DNA from: Cellulomonas xiejunii
GTDB lineage: Bacteria; Actinomycetota; Actinomycetes; Actinomycetales; Cellulomonadaceae
Length of the DNA: 64,000 nucleotides
Direction of reading: 5' to 3'
Assembly: GCF_024508315.1 (NCBI RefSeq)
Contig: NZ_CP101987.1
Coordinates: forward strand, 806,001 to 870,000
Shown: positions 26,575 to 33,912 of the stretch, one piece after another
Layout of the letters: each line of letters opens with the position of its first letter
How positions within the stretch are numbered: position 1 is the stretch's first letter
Position numbers and translations under genes: made by a program
Notes under the pieces: model-generated
What the model was told of the DNA's origin: nothing
Seen by the model: the letters and a program-made list of their open reading frames with translations, nothing else
The model's database searches: none

Positions 26575-27057
26575 TCAGGGCGCGTCGGTGACGGGGAGGG
26601 CGTCAGGGCGCCGCACGAGTGCCGACAGGACGATGGTCGAGCGGGTGCGGGCCACGAACGGCTCGGCCGCGAGCCGTTCGACGACCTCCTCGAGGTGGCG
26701 CATGTCGCGCGCCCTCACCTGGACGACCAGGTCGACGTCGCCCGTCACGGTGCTCGCCGACACGACCTCGGCGTAGCGCTCGACGGCCGTGCGCATGGTG
26801 GCCGGGCTCGTGGAGCCCTGGCAGAAGATCTCGACGAACGCCTCGGTGTTCCAGCCGAGCGCCGCGGGGTCCAGGCGCACCGTGAACCCGCGGATGACGC
26901 CGCGCTCCCGCAGCCGGTCGACGCGTCGCTTCACGGCCGGCGCGGACAACGAGACCGACGACCCGATCTGCGCGAAGGTCGCGCGGGCGTCGCGGGCGAG
27001 CGCCCGCAGGATGTCCTGGTCGATGGCGTCGAGCCGGTCGGGGTCCACGTGTCCCAT
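26575..27057 (-). CDS. Lrp/AsnC-family transcriptional regulator
   Basis: This 160-residue regulator has the start RLDAIDQDILRALARDARAT, then helix-turn-helix AQIGSSVSLSAPAVKRRVDR and LRERGVIRGFTVRLDPAALG. The C-terminal RAM/ligand domain contains EAFVEIFCQGSTSPATMRTA and ASTVTGDVDLVVQVRARDM. Lrp regulators of this type often sit beside rocD/ddaH in actinobacteria and respond to arginine or ornithine. Here those genes lie about 1.8 kb away, beyond a CAP gene and a repeat array. The ATG at 27057 was chosen for homology. The gene is divergent from the CAP gene across 152 bp. Confidence 0.93.
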   Translation of the reverse strand: MGHVDPDRLDAIDQDILRALARDARATFAQIGSSVSLSAPAVKRRVDRLRERGVIRGFTVRLDPAALGWNTEAFVEIFCQGSTSPATMRTAVERYAEVVSASTVTGDVDLVVQVRARDMRHLEEVVERLAAEPFVARTRSTIVLSALVRRPDALPVTDAP

Positions 27058-27209
27058 CGTGGCGGAACCTGCGGTATCCACCGTCCGCCCGATCTGCACC
27101 AATGTGCAAGACAAGTGACCATATGTGCCCCCGATTGCGACACAGATCCTCAGGTCGGACGCTGCAGGTGCCGATGAGGTCGCAAGAGGCGACCACCCAG
27201 GGGGGACCG

Positions 27210-28460
27210 ATGAGCGGACGGCAGGGCACCGGCGCGCGCCGGACGGGGGACCGGACCAGCGTCGCGGCCACCAGCGCACCACCGGCCACCGGGACGACGG
27301 CCCCCGCGGACACGGCTGCGCCTGCGGCGCCGCCCGTCAAACCGCTCATCCCGACGCAGGCGGGGCACCTCGTGTCCGCGCCCGTGCCCGTCGTGCCCGC
27401 GCGCGTGGTGCTCGCACCCACGGCGGCCACCACGGAGCCGTCGGCCTCGGAGCTGCCTGTCGCGGAGTCGCCGGCCCCGGCGCGGGCGCGCGCACCGCAG
27501 GTCGTGGCGCTGCTCACCGCGGCTGCCGTCCTCATCAGCGCCGGCGGCGTGTGGGCCGTCCAGCAGGAGCGCGGGGAGCGCGCGGACGCGCGCCGGGCCG
27601 CCCAGGCCCGCGTCGACGGCGCGTACCTCGCCCTGGCTCCGGAGCTTGCGACCGGTCGTGTCGACGGTCTCGTGGCCGGGACCGCGGTCGTCACCGCCCT
27701 GCGCGCCGACGCGAGCGCCACCGGCCGCGCGGCGGTCGGGCGTGCCGCGGCGACCCTCGCGGCGTCCGCACAGGCCGGGGATGCCCCGCGCGGGGCGTTG
27801 CAGGCCGCCATCGACGGTGCGACCGGCGCGCTCGACGCACCCGCCGTCTCGTTGACGTCGCTGCGGACGGCGAACGCCGCACTCGCCGGCCCCGAGAAGG
27901 CCGTCGTGGACGCGCAGGCCGCGTGGCAGGCAGCCGAGGACGCGCGCATCGCAGCCGAGGCCGCCGCGGCCCAGGCTGCCGCACAGGCGGCAGCCGCCCG
28001 CGACGCGGCCCGCGGGTCCTCGAAGAGCGGGACCACCCGCCGTGCGACGAGCGCGGGTACCGCCACCCGGGCGGGGACGAGGACCGGCGGGTCGGCCGGC
28101 GCGGTCGCGGCTCCCGCCGCTGCCGGGCTGCCCACCGCCGGCTCCGAGGCCTCGTCGGGTGACGTCGGCGCGGCCCTCAACGCCCACCGAGCCGCCAACG
28201 GGCTCGGCGGTCTGTCGATCGTGCGCTCCGGAGCGCGCGTCGAGCACGCGATGCAGATGGCCGCGTCGAACAGCATCTGGCACTCGGGGACGGGTGCCGA
28301 GATCGTCGGACGCGTGAGTCCCGGCAACGCGACGCGCATGATCGCCGCGTACGCCGCGTCCGTCGATCACAACAAGCTGATGCTCCGCGGGTACTCGACG
28401 GCGTACATCGGCGCCGTCTCCTACGACGGCTGGCTCTACACCTCCATCACCTTCGGCTAA
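27210..28460 (+). CDS. Membrane-anchored protein with C-terminal CAP-like domain
   Basis: This 416-residue protein has an Ala/Thr/Pro-rich cytoplasmic N-terminus (1-95) and one membrane helix (VVALLTAAAVLISAGGVWAV, about 97-117). A long Ala/Arg-rich helical or coiled segment spans about 120-270, and a Gly/Thr linker follows. The final 90 residues resemble a CAP domain: ALNAHRAANGLGGLSIV, HAMQMAASNSIWHSG, IVGRV in place of GENI, and YIGAVSYDGWLYTSITF in place of the G(V/I)G...Y.TQxF end. The central His/Glu motifs are weak. The ATG at 27210 follows GGGGGA. Its stop borders the inverted-repeat array. Confidence 0.78.
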   Translation: MSGRQGTGARRTGDRTSVAATSAPPATGTTAPADTAAPAAPPVKPLIPTQAGHLVSAPVPVVPARVVLAPTAATTEPSASELPVAESPAPARARAPQVVALLTAAAVLISAGGVWAVQQERGERADARRAAQARVDGAYLALAPELATGRVDGLVAGTAVVTALRADASATGRAAVGRAAATLAASAQAGDAPRGALQAAIDGATGALDAPAVSLTSLRTANAALAGPEKAVVDAQAAWQAAEDARIAAEAAAAQAAAQAAAARDAARGSSKSGTTRRATSAGTATRAGTRTGGSAGAVAAPAAAGLPTAGSEASSGDVGAALNAHRAANGLGGLSIVRSGARVEHAMQMAASNSIWHSGTGAEIVGRVSPGNATRMIAAYAASVDHNKLMLRGYSTAYIGAVSYDGWLYTSITFG

Positions 28461-28484
28461 CCGGAACTCCTCCACCCCCAAGGT

Positions 28485-28794
28485 GGGCGCGAGAGCGCAA
28501 TCCAGTCACCTTCGGGTACCCCCCGGGGGGCGTGAGAGTGCAATCCAGTCACCTCGTGGCAACCCCCGGTGGGCGTGAGAGTGCAATCCAGTCGCCCCCC
28601 GCCCTCCAGCGGTTCTCGGAGGGGCCATCCCGTCACGCGCTGGGGAGCTGGATTGCTCTCTCACGCCCACCTGGCGGGTGGGGGTGCGCTGGATTGCTCT
28701 CTCACGCCCACCTGGCGGGCGGGGATGCGCTGGATTGCACTCTCACGCCCACACCTGGCGGGCGGGGGGTGCGCTGGATTGCACTCTCACGCCC
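28485..28794. repeat. Array of seven 20-21 bp repeats in two inward-facing blocks
   Basis: Copies of GGCGTGAGAGTGCAATCCAG (preceded by G) occur on the plus strand at 28485, 28528 and 28571, with an exact 43-bp period. They occur on the minus strand at 28648-28668, 28689-28709, 28730-28750 and 28774-28794, with periods of 41, 41 and 44 bp. Base 12 of the 21-bp unit varies (T, A or C). Copy one has two changes. Between copies lie related GC-rich stretches, CACCTGGCGGGCGGGG-like on one side and ACCCCCGG-like on the other. The two blocks could pair into one long hairpin. The array lies between the convergent CAP and rocD genes. Confidence 0.95.
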
Positions 28795-28813
28795 CGTCTG
28801 GTGGGAGGGGAGG

Positions 28814-30037
28814 TCAGGGGGTGGTGAGGGCGGCGGTCAGGTGGGTCAGGGCCTCGTGGAGGTCCGCCGGGTCGATCGTCAGAGGGGGAGCGAGGCGGAT
28901 CGTGCCGCCGTGGGTGTCCTTGGCCAGGACACCGCGGGCGAGCAGCCGCTCGCACAGCTCGCGCCCCGACGCCGGACCGCCCGGCACCGACGGGGCTACG
29001 TCGAGGCCCGCCCACAGGCCGATCGTGCGCATGCCGGACAGCAGCTCGCGGTCCATCAGATCGGCCAGGTGGTCGGCGACGAGCTCGCCGAGGGTGCGGG
29101 CGCGGGCCTGCAGCGTGCCGGGCGTGAGCAGGTCGACCACCGCGATCCCGACGGCGCAGGCGAGGGGGTTGCCGCCGAACGTCGAGCCGTGCGTCCCCGC
29201 CGTCAGCACCTCGAGCACGTCCGCCCGGCCGACGACCGCGGAGACGGGCATGATGCCCCCGCCCAGTGCCTTGCCGAGCGTCACGAGGTCGGGCTGCACC
29301 TCGAACCGCTCGCACGCGAGGGTCGATCCCGTCCGCCCCAGACCCGACTGGATCTCGTCGGCGACCAGCAGGACGCCCGCGTCGTCGCACGCCCGCCGCA
29401 CGGCCGGCAGGTAGTCCGACGGCGGCACGACGACGCCCTGCTCGCCCTGCACCGGCTCGAGCAGCACCGCGACGGTCGTCTCGTCGATCGCGGCGGCCAG
29501 GGCGGCCGCGTCCCCGTAGGGCACGGTGACGAAGCCGGGCGTGAACGGCCCGAAGCCGCGCCGGGCGTCCGGGTCGGACGAGAACGACACGATCGTCGTC
29601 GTCCGCCCGTGGAAGTTGCCGTCCGCGACGACGATCGTCGCGCGGTCCGCGGGCACGCCGCGCACCTCGTAGCCCCACTTGCGCACGGCCTTGATGGCCG
29701 TCTCGACGGCCTCGGCGCCGGTGTTCATCGGCAGGACGAGGTGCGACGTGCCCGTCAGGAGCGGCCCGACCAGCCCGACGAGTGCCTGCGCGAACGGCTC
29801 GAGCAGCTCGTGGTCGAACGCCCGGGACGTGAGCGTCAGCCGGTCCAGCTGCGCGTGGGCCGCCGCGACGAGCGCCGGGTGCCGGTGCCCGAAGTTGAGG
29901 GCCGAATACCCGGCGAGCAGGTCCAGGTACCGCCGCCCCGCGGTGTCGGTCACCCACGACCCCTCACCCGTCGCGAGCGTGACGGGCAGCGGGTGGTAGT
30001 TGGGTGCCAGGGCGGACGTCGCGGCGACGGTACGCAT
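28814..30037 (-). CDS. rocD: Ornithine--oxo-acid transaminase
   Basis: This 407-residue PLP-dependent class III aminotransferase converts ornithine and 2-oxoglutarate to glutamate semialdehyde. Motifs: YLDLLAGYSALNFGHRHPAL, VLPMNTGAEAVETAIKAVRK, NFHGRTTTIVSFSSDP, LLVADEIQSGLGRTG, and the PLP lysine in LVTLGKALGGGIMPVSAV. HGSTFGGNPLACAVG follows, all characteristic of RocD. The ATG at 30037 is 2 bp downstream of the ddaH stop, so the two are one operon for arginine/methylarginine catabolism. The plus strand after the gene's 3' end holds the repeat array. Confidence 0.96.
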   Translation of the reverse strand: MRTVAATSALAPNYHPLPVTLATGEGSWVTDTAGRRYLDLLAGYSALNFGHRHPALVAAAHAQLDRLTLTSRAFDHELLEPFAQALVGLVGPLLTGTSHLVLPMNTGAEAVETAIKAVRKWGYEVRGVPADRATIVVADGNFHGRTTTIVSFSSDPDARRGFGPFTPGFVTVPYGDAAALAAAIDETTVAVLLEPVQGEQGVVVPPSDYLPAVRRACDDAGVLLVADEIQSGLGRTGSTLACERFEVQPDLVTLGKALGGGIMPVSAVVGRADVLEVLTAGTHGSTFGGNPLACAVGIAVVDLLTPGTLQARARTLGELVADHLADLMDRELLSGMRTIGLWAGLDVAPSVPGGPASGRELCERLLARGVLAKDTHGGTIRLAPPLTIDPADLHEALTHLTAALTTP

Positions 30038-30039
30038 GG

Positions 30040-30867
30040 TCACTCCCGGATCTCGAGGGTGCAGCACTTGGCCCCGCCGCCGCCCTTGAGCAGCTCGGAG
30101 GTGTCGACGGGCAGCGGGGTGTAGCCGCGCTCGCGCAGCGCGCCGGCGAGGTGCGTGGCGCGCGGGGCGACGACGACGTGGAGCCCGTCGGAGACCGCGT
30201 TGAGGCCGAGCGCGGCCGCGTCGTCGTCCGTGGCCAGGACGGCGTCGGGGAAGAGCTGCTCCAGCACCGCGCGGGTGCCGGGGGAGAACGCGGGCGGGTA
30301 GTACGCGATCTGGGGGTCGCGCGGGTCCGACGACAGCACGGCCAGCGCCGTGTCCAGGTGGTAGTAGCGCGGGTCGACCAGCTCGAGCGAGATCACGGGC
30401 CGGCCGAACAGCTCCTGGGCCTCCGCGTGCGCCGTGCGCTCCGTGCGGAACCCGGTGCCCGCCAGGACGAGGTCGCCGGCGACGAGCATGTCGCCCTCGC
30501 CCTCGTTGGTGGCCGCCGCGGTGTGCGTGACGTACCCGCGGTCGGCGAACCACTTCTGGTAGGCGGGCCCCTCGGCCTGCCGCTCCGCGTACCGGAAGCG
30601 CGCGGAGTACACGACGCCGCCGACCATCGTCGCGCCGTTGGCCGCGTACACCATGTCGGGCAGGCCGGGGAGGGGGTCGATGGTGTCGACGGTGTGCCCG
30701 AGGTCCAGGTAGGTGTCGCGCAGCGTGCGCCACTGGCGCACCGCCAAGGCCGTGTCGGTGGCCCGGGTGCGGTCCATCCACGGGTTGATCTCGTAGGACA
30801 CCGTGTAGTGGGTGGGCTCGCACATGAGGTAGTGACGGGGGGTGGCGCCGGGGGCGTGCGCGGTCAT
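30040..30867 (-). CDS. ddaH: Dimethylargininase (DDAH family amidinohydrolase)
   Basis: This 275-residue enzyme hydrolyses Nw,Nw-dimethylarginine (or a related guanidino substrate) to citrulline-type products. Guanidino-group amidinotransferase motifs are visible: RHYLMCEPTHYTVSYEINPW, GLPDMVYAANGATMVGG, NEGEGDMLVAGDLVLAGTGF, and YYHLDTALAVL with the catalytic His. The catalytic Cys lies near the end in GGGGAKCCTLEIRE. The ATG at 30867 has a GAGGAG site. With rocD it forms a two-gene operon whose upstream region holds paired repeats, likely targets of an Lrp-type regulator. Confidence 0.93.
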   Translation of the reverse strand: MTAHAPGATPRHYLMCEPTHYTVSYEINPWMDRTRATDTALAVRQWRTLRDTYLDLGHTVDTIDPLPGLPDMVYAANGATMVGGVVYSARFRYAERQAEGPAYQKWFADRGYVTHTAAATNEGEGDMLVAGDLVLAGTGFRTERTAHAEAQELFGRPVISLELVDPRYYHLDTALAVLSSDPRDPQIAYYPPAFSPGTRAVLEQLFPDAVLATDDDAAALGLNAVSDGLHVVVAPRATHLAGALRERGYTPLPVDTSELLKGGGGAKCCTLEIRE

Positions 30868-30953
30868 GGGGCTCCTCGGGGATGGGGCCGCGGGGGTCGT
30901 GCGGCCCGACACGAGCGTACGATCCCGGACGCGCGACCCCGACAGGTGACGTT

Positions 30954-31037
30954 GTGCATCGAGGGGCGATCCGTTGCGCCGGACCGGCGAACGCCCCCGA
31001 TCCGTTGCGCCGAAACGCCTCGGTAACGTCGATGCAC
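30954..31037. promoter_or_regulatory. Operator-like region upstream of ddaH: two direct repeats inside an inverted repeat
   Basis: CGATCCGTTGCGCCG occurs at 30967-30981 and again at 30998-31012, exactly 31 bp apart (about three helical turns). The outer sequence GTGCATCGA (30954-30962) is matched by TCGATGCAC (31029-31037). TTGCGC-type half-sites and helical phasing suit an Lrp/AsnC octamer. Assignment to the Lrp gene at 26575 is inference. Confidence 0.5.
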
Positions 31038-31069
31038 GATCGCCAGCACGGCCGTCGCGCCGGGAGCGG

Positions 31070-31546
31070 TCAGCCCTGGGTGAGATCGGCCGCCGCGCGG
31101 CGCAGGACGAGCCGCAGCATGGTCGCCAGGAAGGGCGCCGTCAGCCGCGAGGTCAGGGATGCGGGCAGGGGGCCGGCGAGCGGCACCTGCTCCGACCACG
31201 TCACCCGGCACGTCGTCGGCGACGTCGCCAGCACGAGCACCGTCGCAGATCCCAGCAGCACAGGACCCCGCTTGGTGAACACCGCGACGCCCGGGCCGTC
31301 ACCCGGCGGCGTGTAGCGGGTGATCACCATCCGGTCGACCAGGCCCGGCCCGCCGCGGCGCGCACCCGGGCCGGACACCGCGACCACGCGGGTCCCCAGC
31401 CGCGGTGGGCCGTCGGTGCGCACGCGGGTCAGCGGTATCCAGGCCTCGTGCCGGCGCGTGTCGGTCAGGGCACGCCACGCGACGTCCGCGGGGACCGCGA
31501 AGGCGCGTGTGACGGAGGCGGTGCCGGCAGGTGGCTCGGGCGTCAT
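31070..31546 (-). CDS. SRPBCC (START-like) family protein
   Basis: This 158-residue protein has the polyketide-cyclase/START-like layout: SVTRAFAVPADVAWRALTDT at the N-terminus, then beta strands such as LGTRVVAVSGPG and MVITRYTPPG. SATVLVLATSPTTCRVTWSE follows, and a C-terminal amphipathic helix spans LTAPFLATMLRLVLRRAAAD. Members bind hydrophobic ligands in a central cavity, and the ligand is unknown. The ATG at 31546 is only 33 bp from the divergent aldo/keto reductase ATG, so the promoters overlap. Confidence 0.82.
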   Translation of the reverse strand: MTPEPPAGTASVTRAFAVPADVAWRALTDTRRHEAWIPLTRVRTDGPPRLGTRVVAVSGPGARRGGPGLVDRMVITRYTPPGDGPGVAVFTKRGPVLLGSATVLVLATSPTTCRVTWSEQVPLAGPLPASLTSRLTAPFLATMLRLVLRRAAADLTQG

Positions 31547-31566
31547 CCGATGATCCTCGCGCGGGG

Positions 31567-31572
31567 TAGCGT
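31567..31572 (+). promoter_or_regulatory. TAGCGT -10 box, leaderless promoter of the aldo/keto reductase
   Basis: TAGCGT ends 7 nt before the ATG at 31580. The space to the divergent gene is too short for a normal leader, and no Shine-Dalgarno sequence is present. Confidence 0.5.
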
Positions 31573-31579
31573 CTGGCGC

Positions 31580-32572
31580 ATGCAGACGCGAGTGCTGGGA
31601 CGGACGGGTCGTGAGGTCGGGGTCGTGGGGCTGGGCTGCTGGCAGCTCGGAGGGGACTGGGGCGTCGTCGGGGACGACACCGCGCTGACGGTCCTCGAGG
31701 CGGCGGTGGATGCGGGCGTCACGTTCCTCGACACCGCCGACGTGTACGGCGACGGCCGCTCCGAGCGGGCCATCGGCGCGTTCCTCGCGTCGCGGCCCGA
31801 CGTCGCCGAGCGCGTCACCGTCGCGACGAAGATGGGCCGCCGCGCGGACCCGCACGAGCCGGCCGCGTACACGTACGAGACGTTCTGCCGGTGGACGGAC
31901 CGCAGCCGCGAGAACCTGCGCACCGACACCCTGGACCTGGTCCAGCTGCACTGCCCGCCCACGCCGGTGTTCCACACGGACGCGGTGTTCGACGCGCTCG
32001 ACCAGCTCGTCGAGGACGGCCGCACGGCCGCGTACGGCGTCTCGGTGGAGACGGTCGACGAGGCGCTCGCCGCGATCGCGCGTCCGAACGTCGCGAGCGT
32101 GCAGATCATCCTCAACGTGTTCCGCCGCAAGCCGCTGGAGCAGGTGCTCCCCGCGGCGGTCGAGGCGGGCGTCGGCATCATCGCGCGCGTGCCGCTGGCG
32201 TCGGGCCTGCTGTCCGGCAAGTACGACGAGCACACGCAGTTCGCGCCGGACGACCACCGCGCCTTCAACCGCAACGGCGAGGCGTTCGACGTCGGCGAGA
32301 CGTTCTCGGGCGTCCCCTACGAGGTGGGCGTGGCCGCGGCGCAGGACGTCGCGGCACTGACCCCCTCGGGGATGACGACCGCGCAGCTCGCGCTCAAGTG
32401 GGTCGTCCAGCAGCCCGGCGTGTCCGTCGTGATCCCCGGCGCCCGCACGCCCGCGCAGGCGCAGGCCAACGCCGCGACCGACCGGTTCCCCGACCTGGAC
32501 GACGCGACGCTGGCCTCGCTGGAGCGCATCTACGACGACAGCATCCGCCAGCACGTCCACACGCGCTGGTAG
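31580..32572 (+). CDS. Aldo/keto reductase
   Basis: This 330-residue NADPH-dependent oxidoreductase has a TIM-barrel fold. The AKR tetrad is visible: Asp and Tyr in FLDTADVYGDGRSE, Lys in VTVATKMGRR, and His in DLVQLHCPPTPVF. The cofactor-binding C-terminal part reads VVIPGARTPAQAQANAAT. Plant-type AKR11/AKR12-like proteins (YajO/YhdN group) are the closest class by pattern, and the substrate is unknown. It begins directly after a -10 box (leaderless) and is convergent with the EcsC-like gene with only 9 bp between stops. Confidence 0.93.
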   Translation: MQTRVLGRTGREVGVVGLGCWQLGGDWGVVGDDTALTVLEAAVDAGVTFLDTADVYGDGRSERAIGAFLASRPDVAERVTVATKMGRRADPHEPAAYTYETFCRWTDRSRENLRTDTLDLVQLHCPPTPVFHTDAVFDALDQLVEDGRTAAYGVSVETVDEALAAIARPNVASVQIILNVFRRKPLEQVLPAAVEAGVGIIARVPLASGLLSGKYDEHTQFAPDDHRAFNRNGEAFDVGETFSGVPYEVGVAAAQDVAALTPSGMTTAQLALKWVVQQPGVSVVIPGARTPAQAQANAATDRFPDLDDATLASLERIYDDSIRQHVHTRW

Positions 32573-32581
32573 TCGCCCTAC

Positions 32582-33331
32582 TCAGCGGCGGCGGCCCAGG
32601 AGGCGGCGGCGGCGGTCGGGCTTACCCGCCGGCGGCGTCGCCTCCACCTGGTCCGCCGGCACGACGTTGCCCGCGTCGACCTCGACGAGCCGGGGGAACG
32701 TCGCCGGCGCCGGCCCGAACGCGAGTCGTGCACCCTTGATCACCGACTGGCCCAGCGCACGGCCCCCGGCCACGCCGATCGCGGCGCCGATGCCGTAGGG
32801 CGCGAGCCGACCGAGGGCCAGGCCGCCGAACTTCGCGGCCTGCTTGCGCACGAGCCGGCGCGTCAGCTGGTTGTTGACCTTCTTCACGGTGCCCATGGGC
32901 ATGCGCGTCAGCAGCAGCTTGCCCACGCGGACGGTCGCGAGGTCGGTCGTGTCGCCGATGACCTTGTTGCTGGACTCGCCGAGCAGGGTCGTCAGCAGCA
33001 GGGCCTTGCGGCGCTCGGTGTCGGTGACCTCGATGCCGTGCACCGACGCCACCGCCAGCGAGAACGCCGCGGAGGCACCGAAGAACGTCGCGACGTCGCT
33101 CACGGTCAGCACCGTGGCCAGCCCGGTCCCGACGATCGGGGCGGCCGCCGCCGCACCGACCGCGCCGCCCGCACCCGCGACGAGGAGGAGGAACTCCTTC
33201 TCCAGCAGGTGGACGATCTGCTCCGGCGTCGCACCGGGGTTCCTGCGCCTGACGCTCTCGACGTGCGCGTGGATCGACGCCGAGGGGATCGTCACCGCCT
33301 TGTCGAGGGCGGCCTGCACGAGGCGCGGCAT
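32582..33331 (-). CDS. EcsC-like/glycine-rich membrane-associated protein, unknown function
   Basis: This 249-residue protein has an N-terminal polar helix region (MPRLVQAALDKAVTIPSASI, RNPGATPEQIVHLLEKEFLL). A Gly/Ala-rich hydrophobic block follows (AGAGGAVGAAAAAPIVGTGL, VSDVATFFGASAAFSLAVA), and another lies near residues 180-205 (PYGIGAAIGVAGGRALGQSV). The RRKALLLTTLLGESSNKVIG segment recalls EcsC-family proteins, but the match is weak. The tail is Arg/Pro-rich. The ATG at 33331 follows the OsmC stop by one base, so the two genes are translationally coupled. Confidence 0.75.
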   Translation of the reverse strand: MPRLVQAALDKAVTIPSASIHAHVESVRRRNPGATPEQIVHLLEKEFLLLVAGAGGAVGAAAAAPIVGTGLATVLTVSDVATFFGASAAFSLAVASVHGIEVTDTERRKALLLTTLLGESSNKVIGDTTDLATVRVGKLLLTRMPMGTVKKVNNQLTRRLVRKQAAKFGGLALGRLAPYGIGAAIGVAGGRALGQSVIKGARLAFGPAPATFPRLVEVDAGNVVPADQVEATPPAGKPDRRRRLLGRRR

Positions 33332-33332
33332 G

Positions 33333-33863
33333 TCAGCGCTCCCCGGTGACGGTGAGCGTCGTCGTCGCACCGTGCTCGAGCGTGCGCCCGACCGTGCAGT
33401 GCTCCGCGACCGCGCGGTGCACGACCGTCAGCAGCCGCTCGCGCGCGGCGTCGTCCAGGCTCGACAGGTCGACCTCGAGCACCTCGGCGAGCGCCGGGTA
33501 CCGGTCCTCGGTGGGGTGGGACAGCCCGCCGACGCGGATCGTCACCGGCACGTCGTCGCCCAGACGCCGTGCGAGCGCCGCGTCGGACGACAGGCCCGTG
33601 CAGGCGCCCAGGGCGATCTTCAGCAGCTCGCCCGGCGTGAAGGCGTCCGGGTCGCCCAGCGACCCGATCCGCACCTCGCCGCCGCGGGAGCTGCGCCCCA
33701 CGTACTGCCGGGTGCCGGTGCGCTCGAGCCACAGCTTCGTGTCGTCCGCGTTGGCCAGCGGGTCGCTCACCGCCGCGACGTCCGACGGGTCGCCCAGCGC
33801 CGTGCCGAATCCGGCCGGCGCCGGGTCCCCGGCGAGGTCACGTGCGTCCTGGTCCGTCGTCAT
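33333..33863 (-). CDS. OsmC-family peroxidase-like protein
   Basis: This 176-residue protein probably reduces organic hydroperoxides using two conserved cysteines: one in LLKIALGACTGLSSDAAL (about residue 90) and one in VAEHCTVGRTLEHG (about residue 157). The beta-sheet start RTGTRQYVGRSSRGGEVRIG and the intervening Arg/Glu positions fit OsmC/Ohr. A 50-residue Asp/Ala-rich N-terminal extension is longer than usual for OsmC. Start ATG at 33863. It is coupled to the EcsC-like gene. Confidence 0.88.
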   Translation of the reverse strand: MTTDQDARDLAGDPAPAGFGTALGDPSDVAAVSDPLANADDTKLWLERTGTRQYVGRSSRGGEVRIGSLGDPDAFTPGELLKIALGACTGLSSDAALARRLGDDVPVTIRVGGLSHPTEDRYPALAEVLEVDLSSLDDAARERLLTVVHRAVAEHCTVGRTLEHGATTTLTVTGER

Positions 33864-33912
33864 GCGCCCGATCCTCGCACGCACGTCCGACGCGCGCCCG
33901 GCCGACCGGCGC

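Noticed and set aside
28485-28794. CRISPR array
   Set aside because: Copies occur in both orientations, the spacers are similar GC-rich text rather than unique sequences, and no cas gene is nearby.
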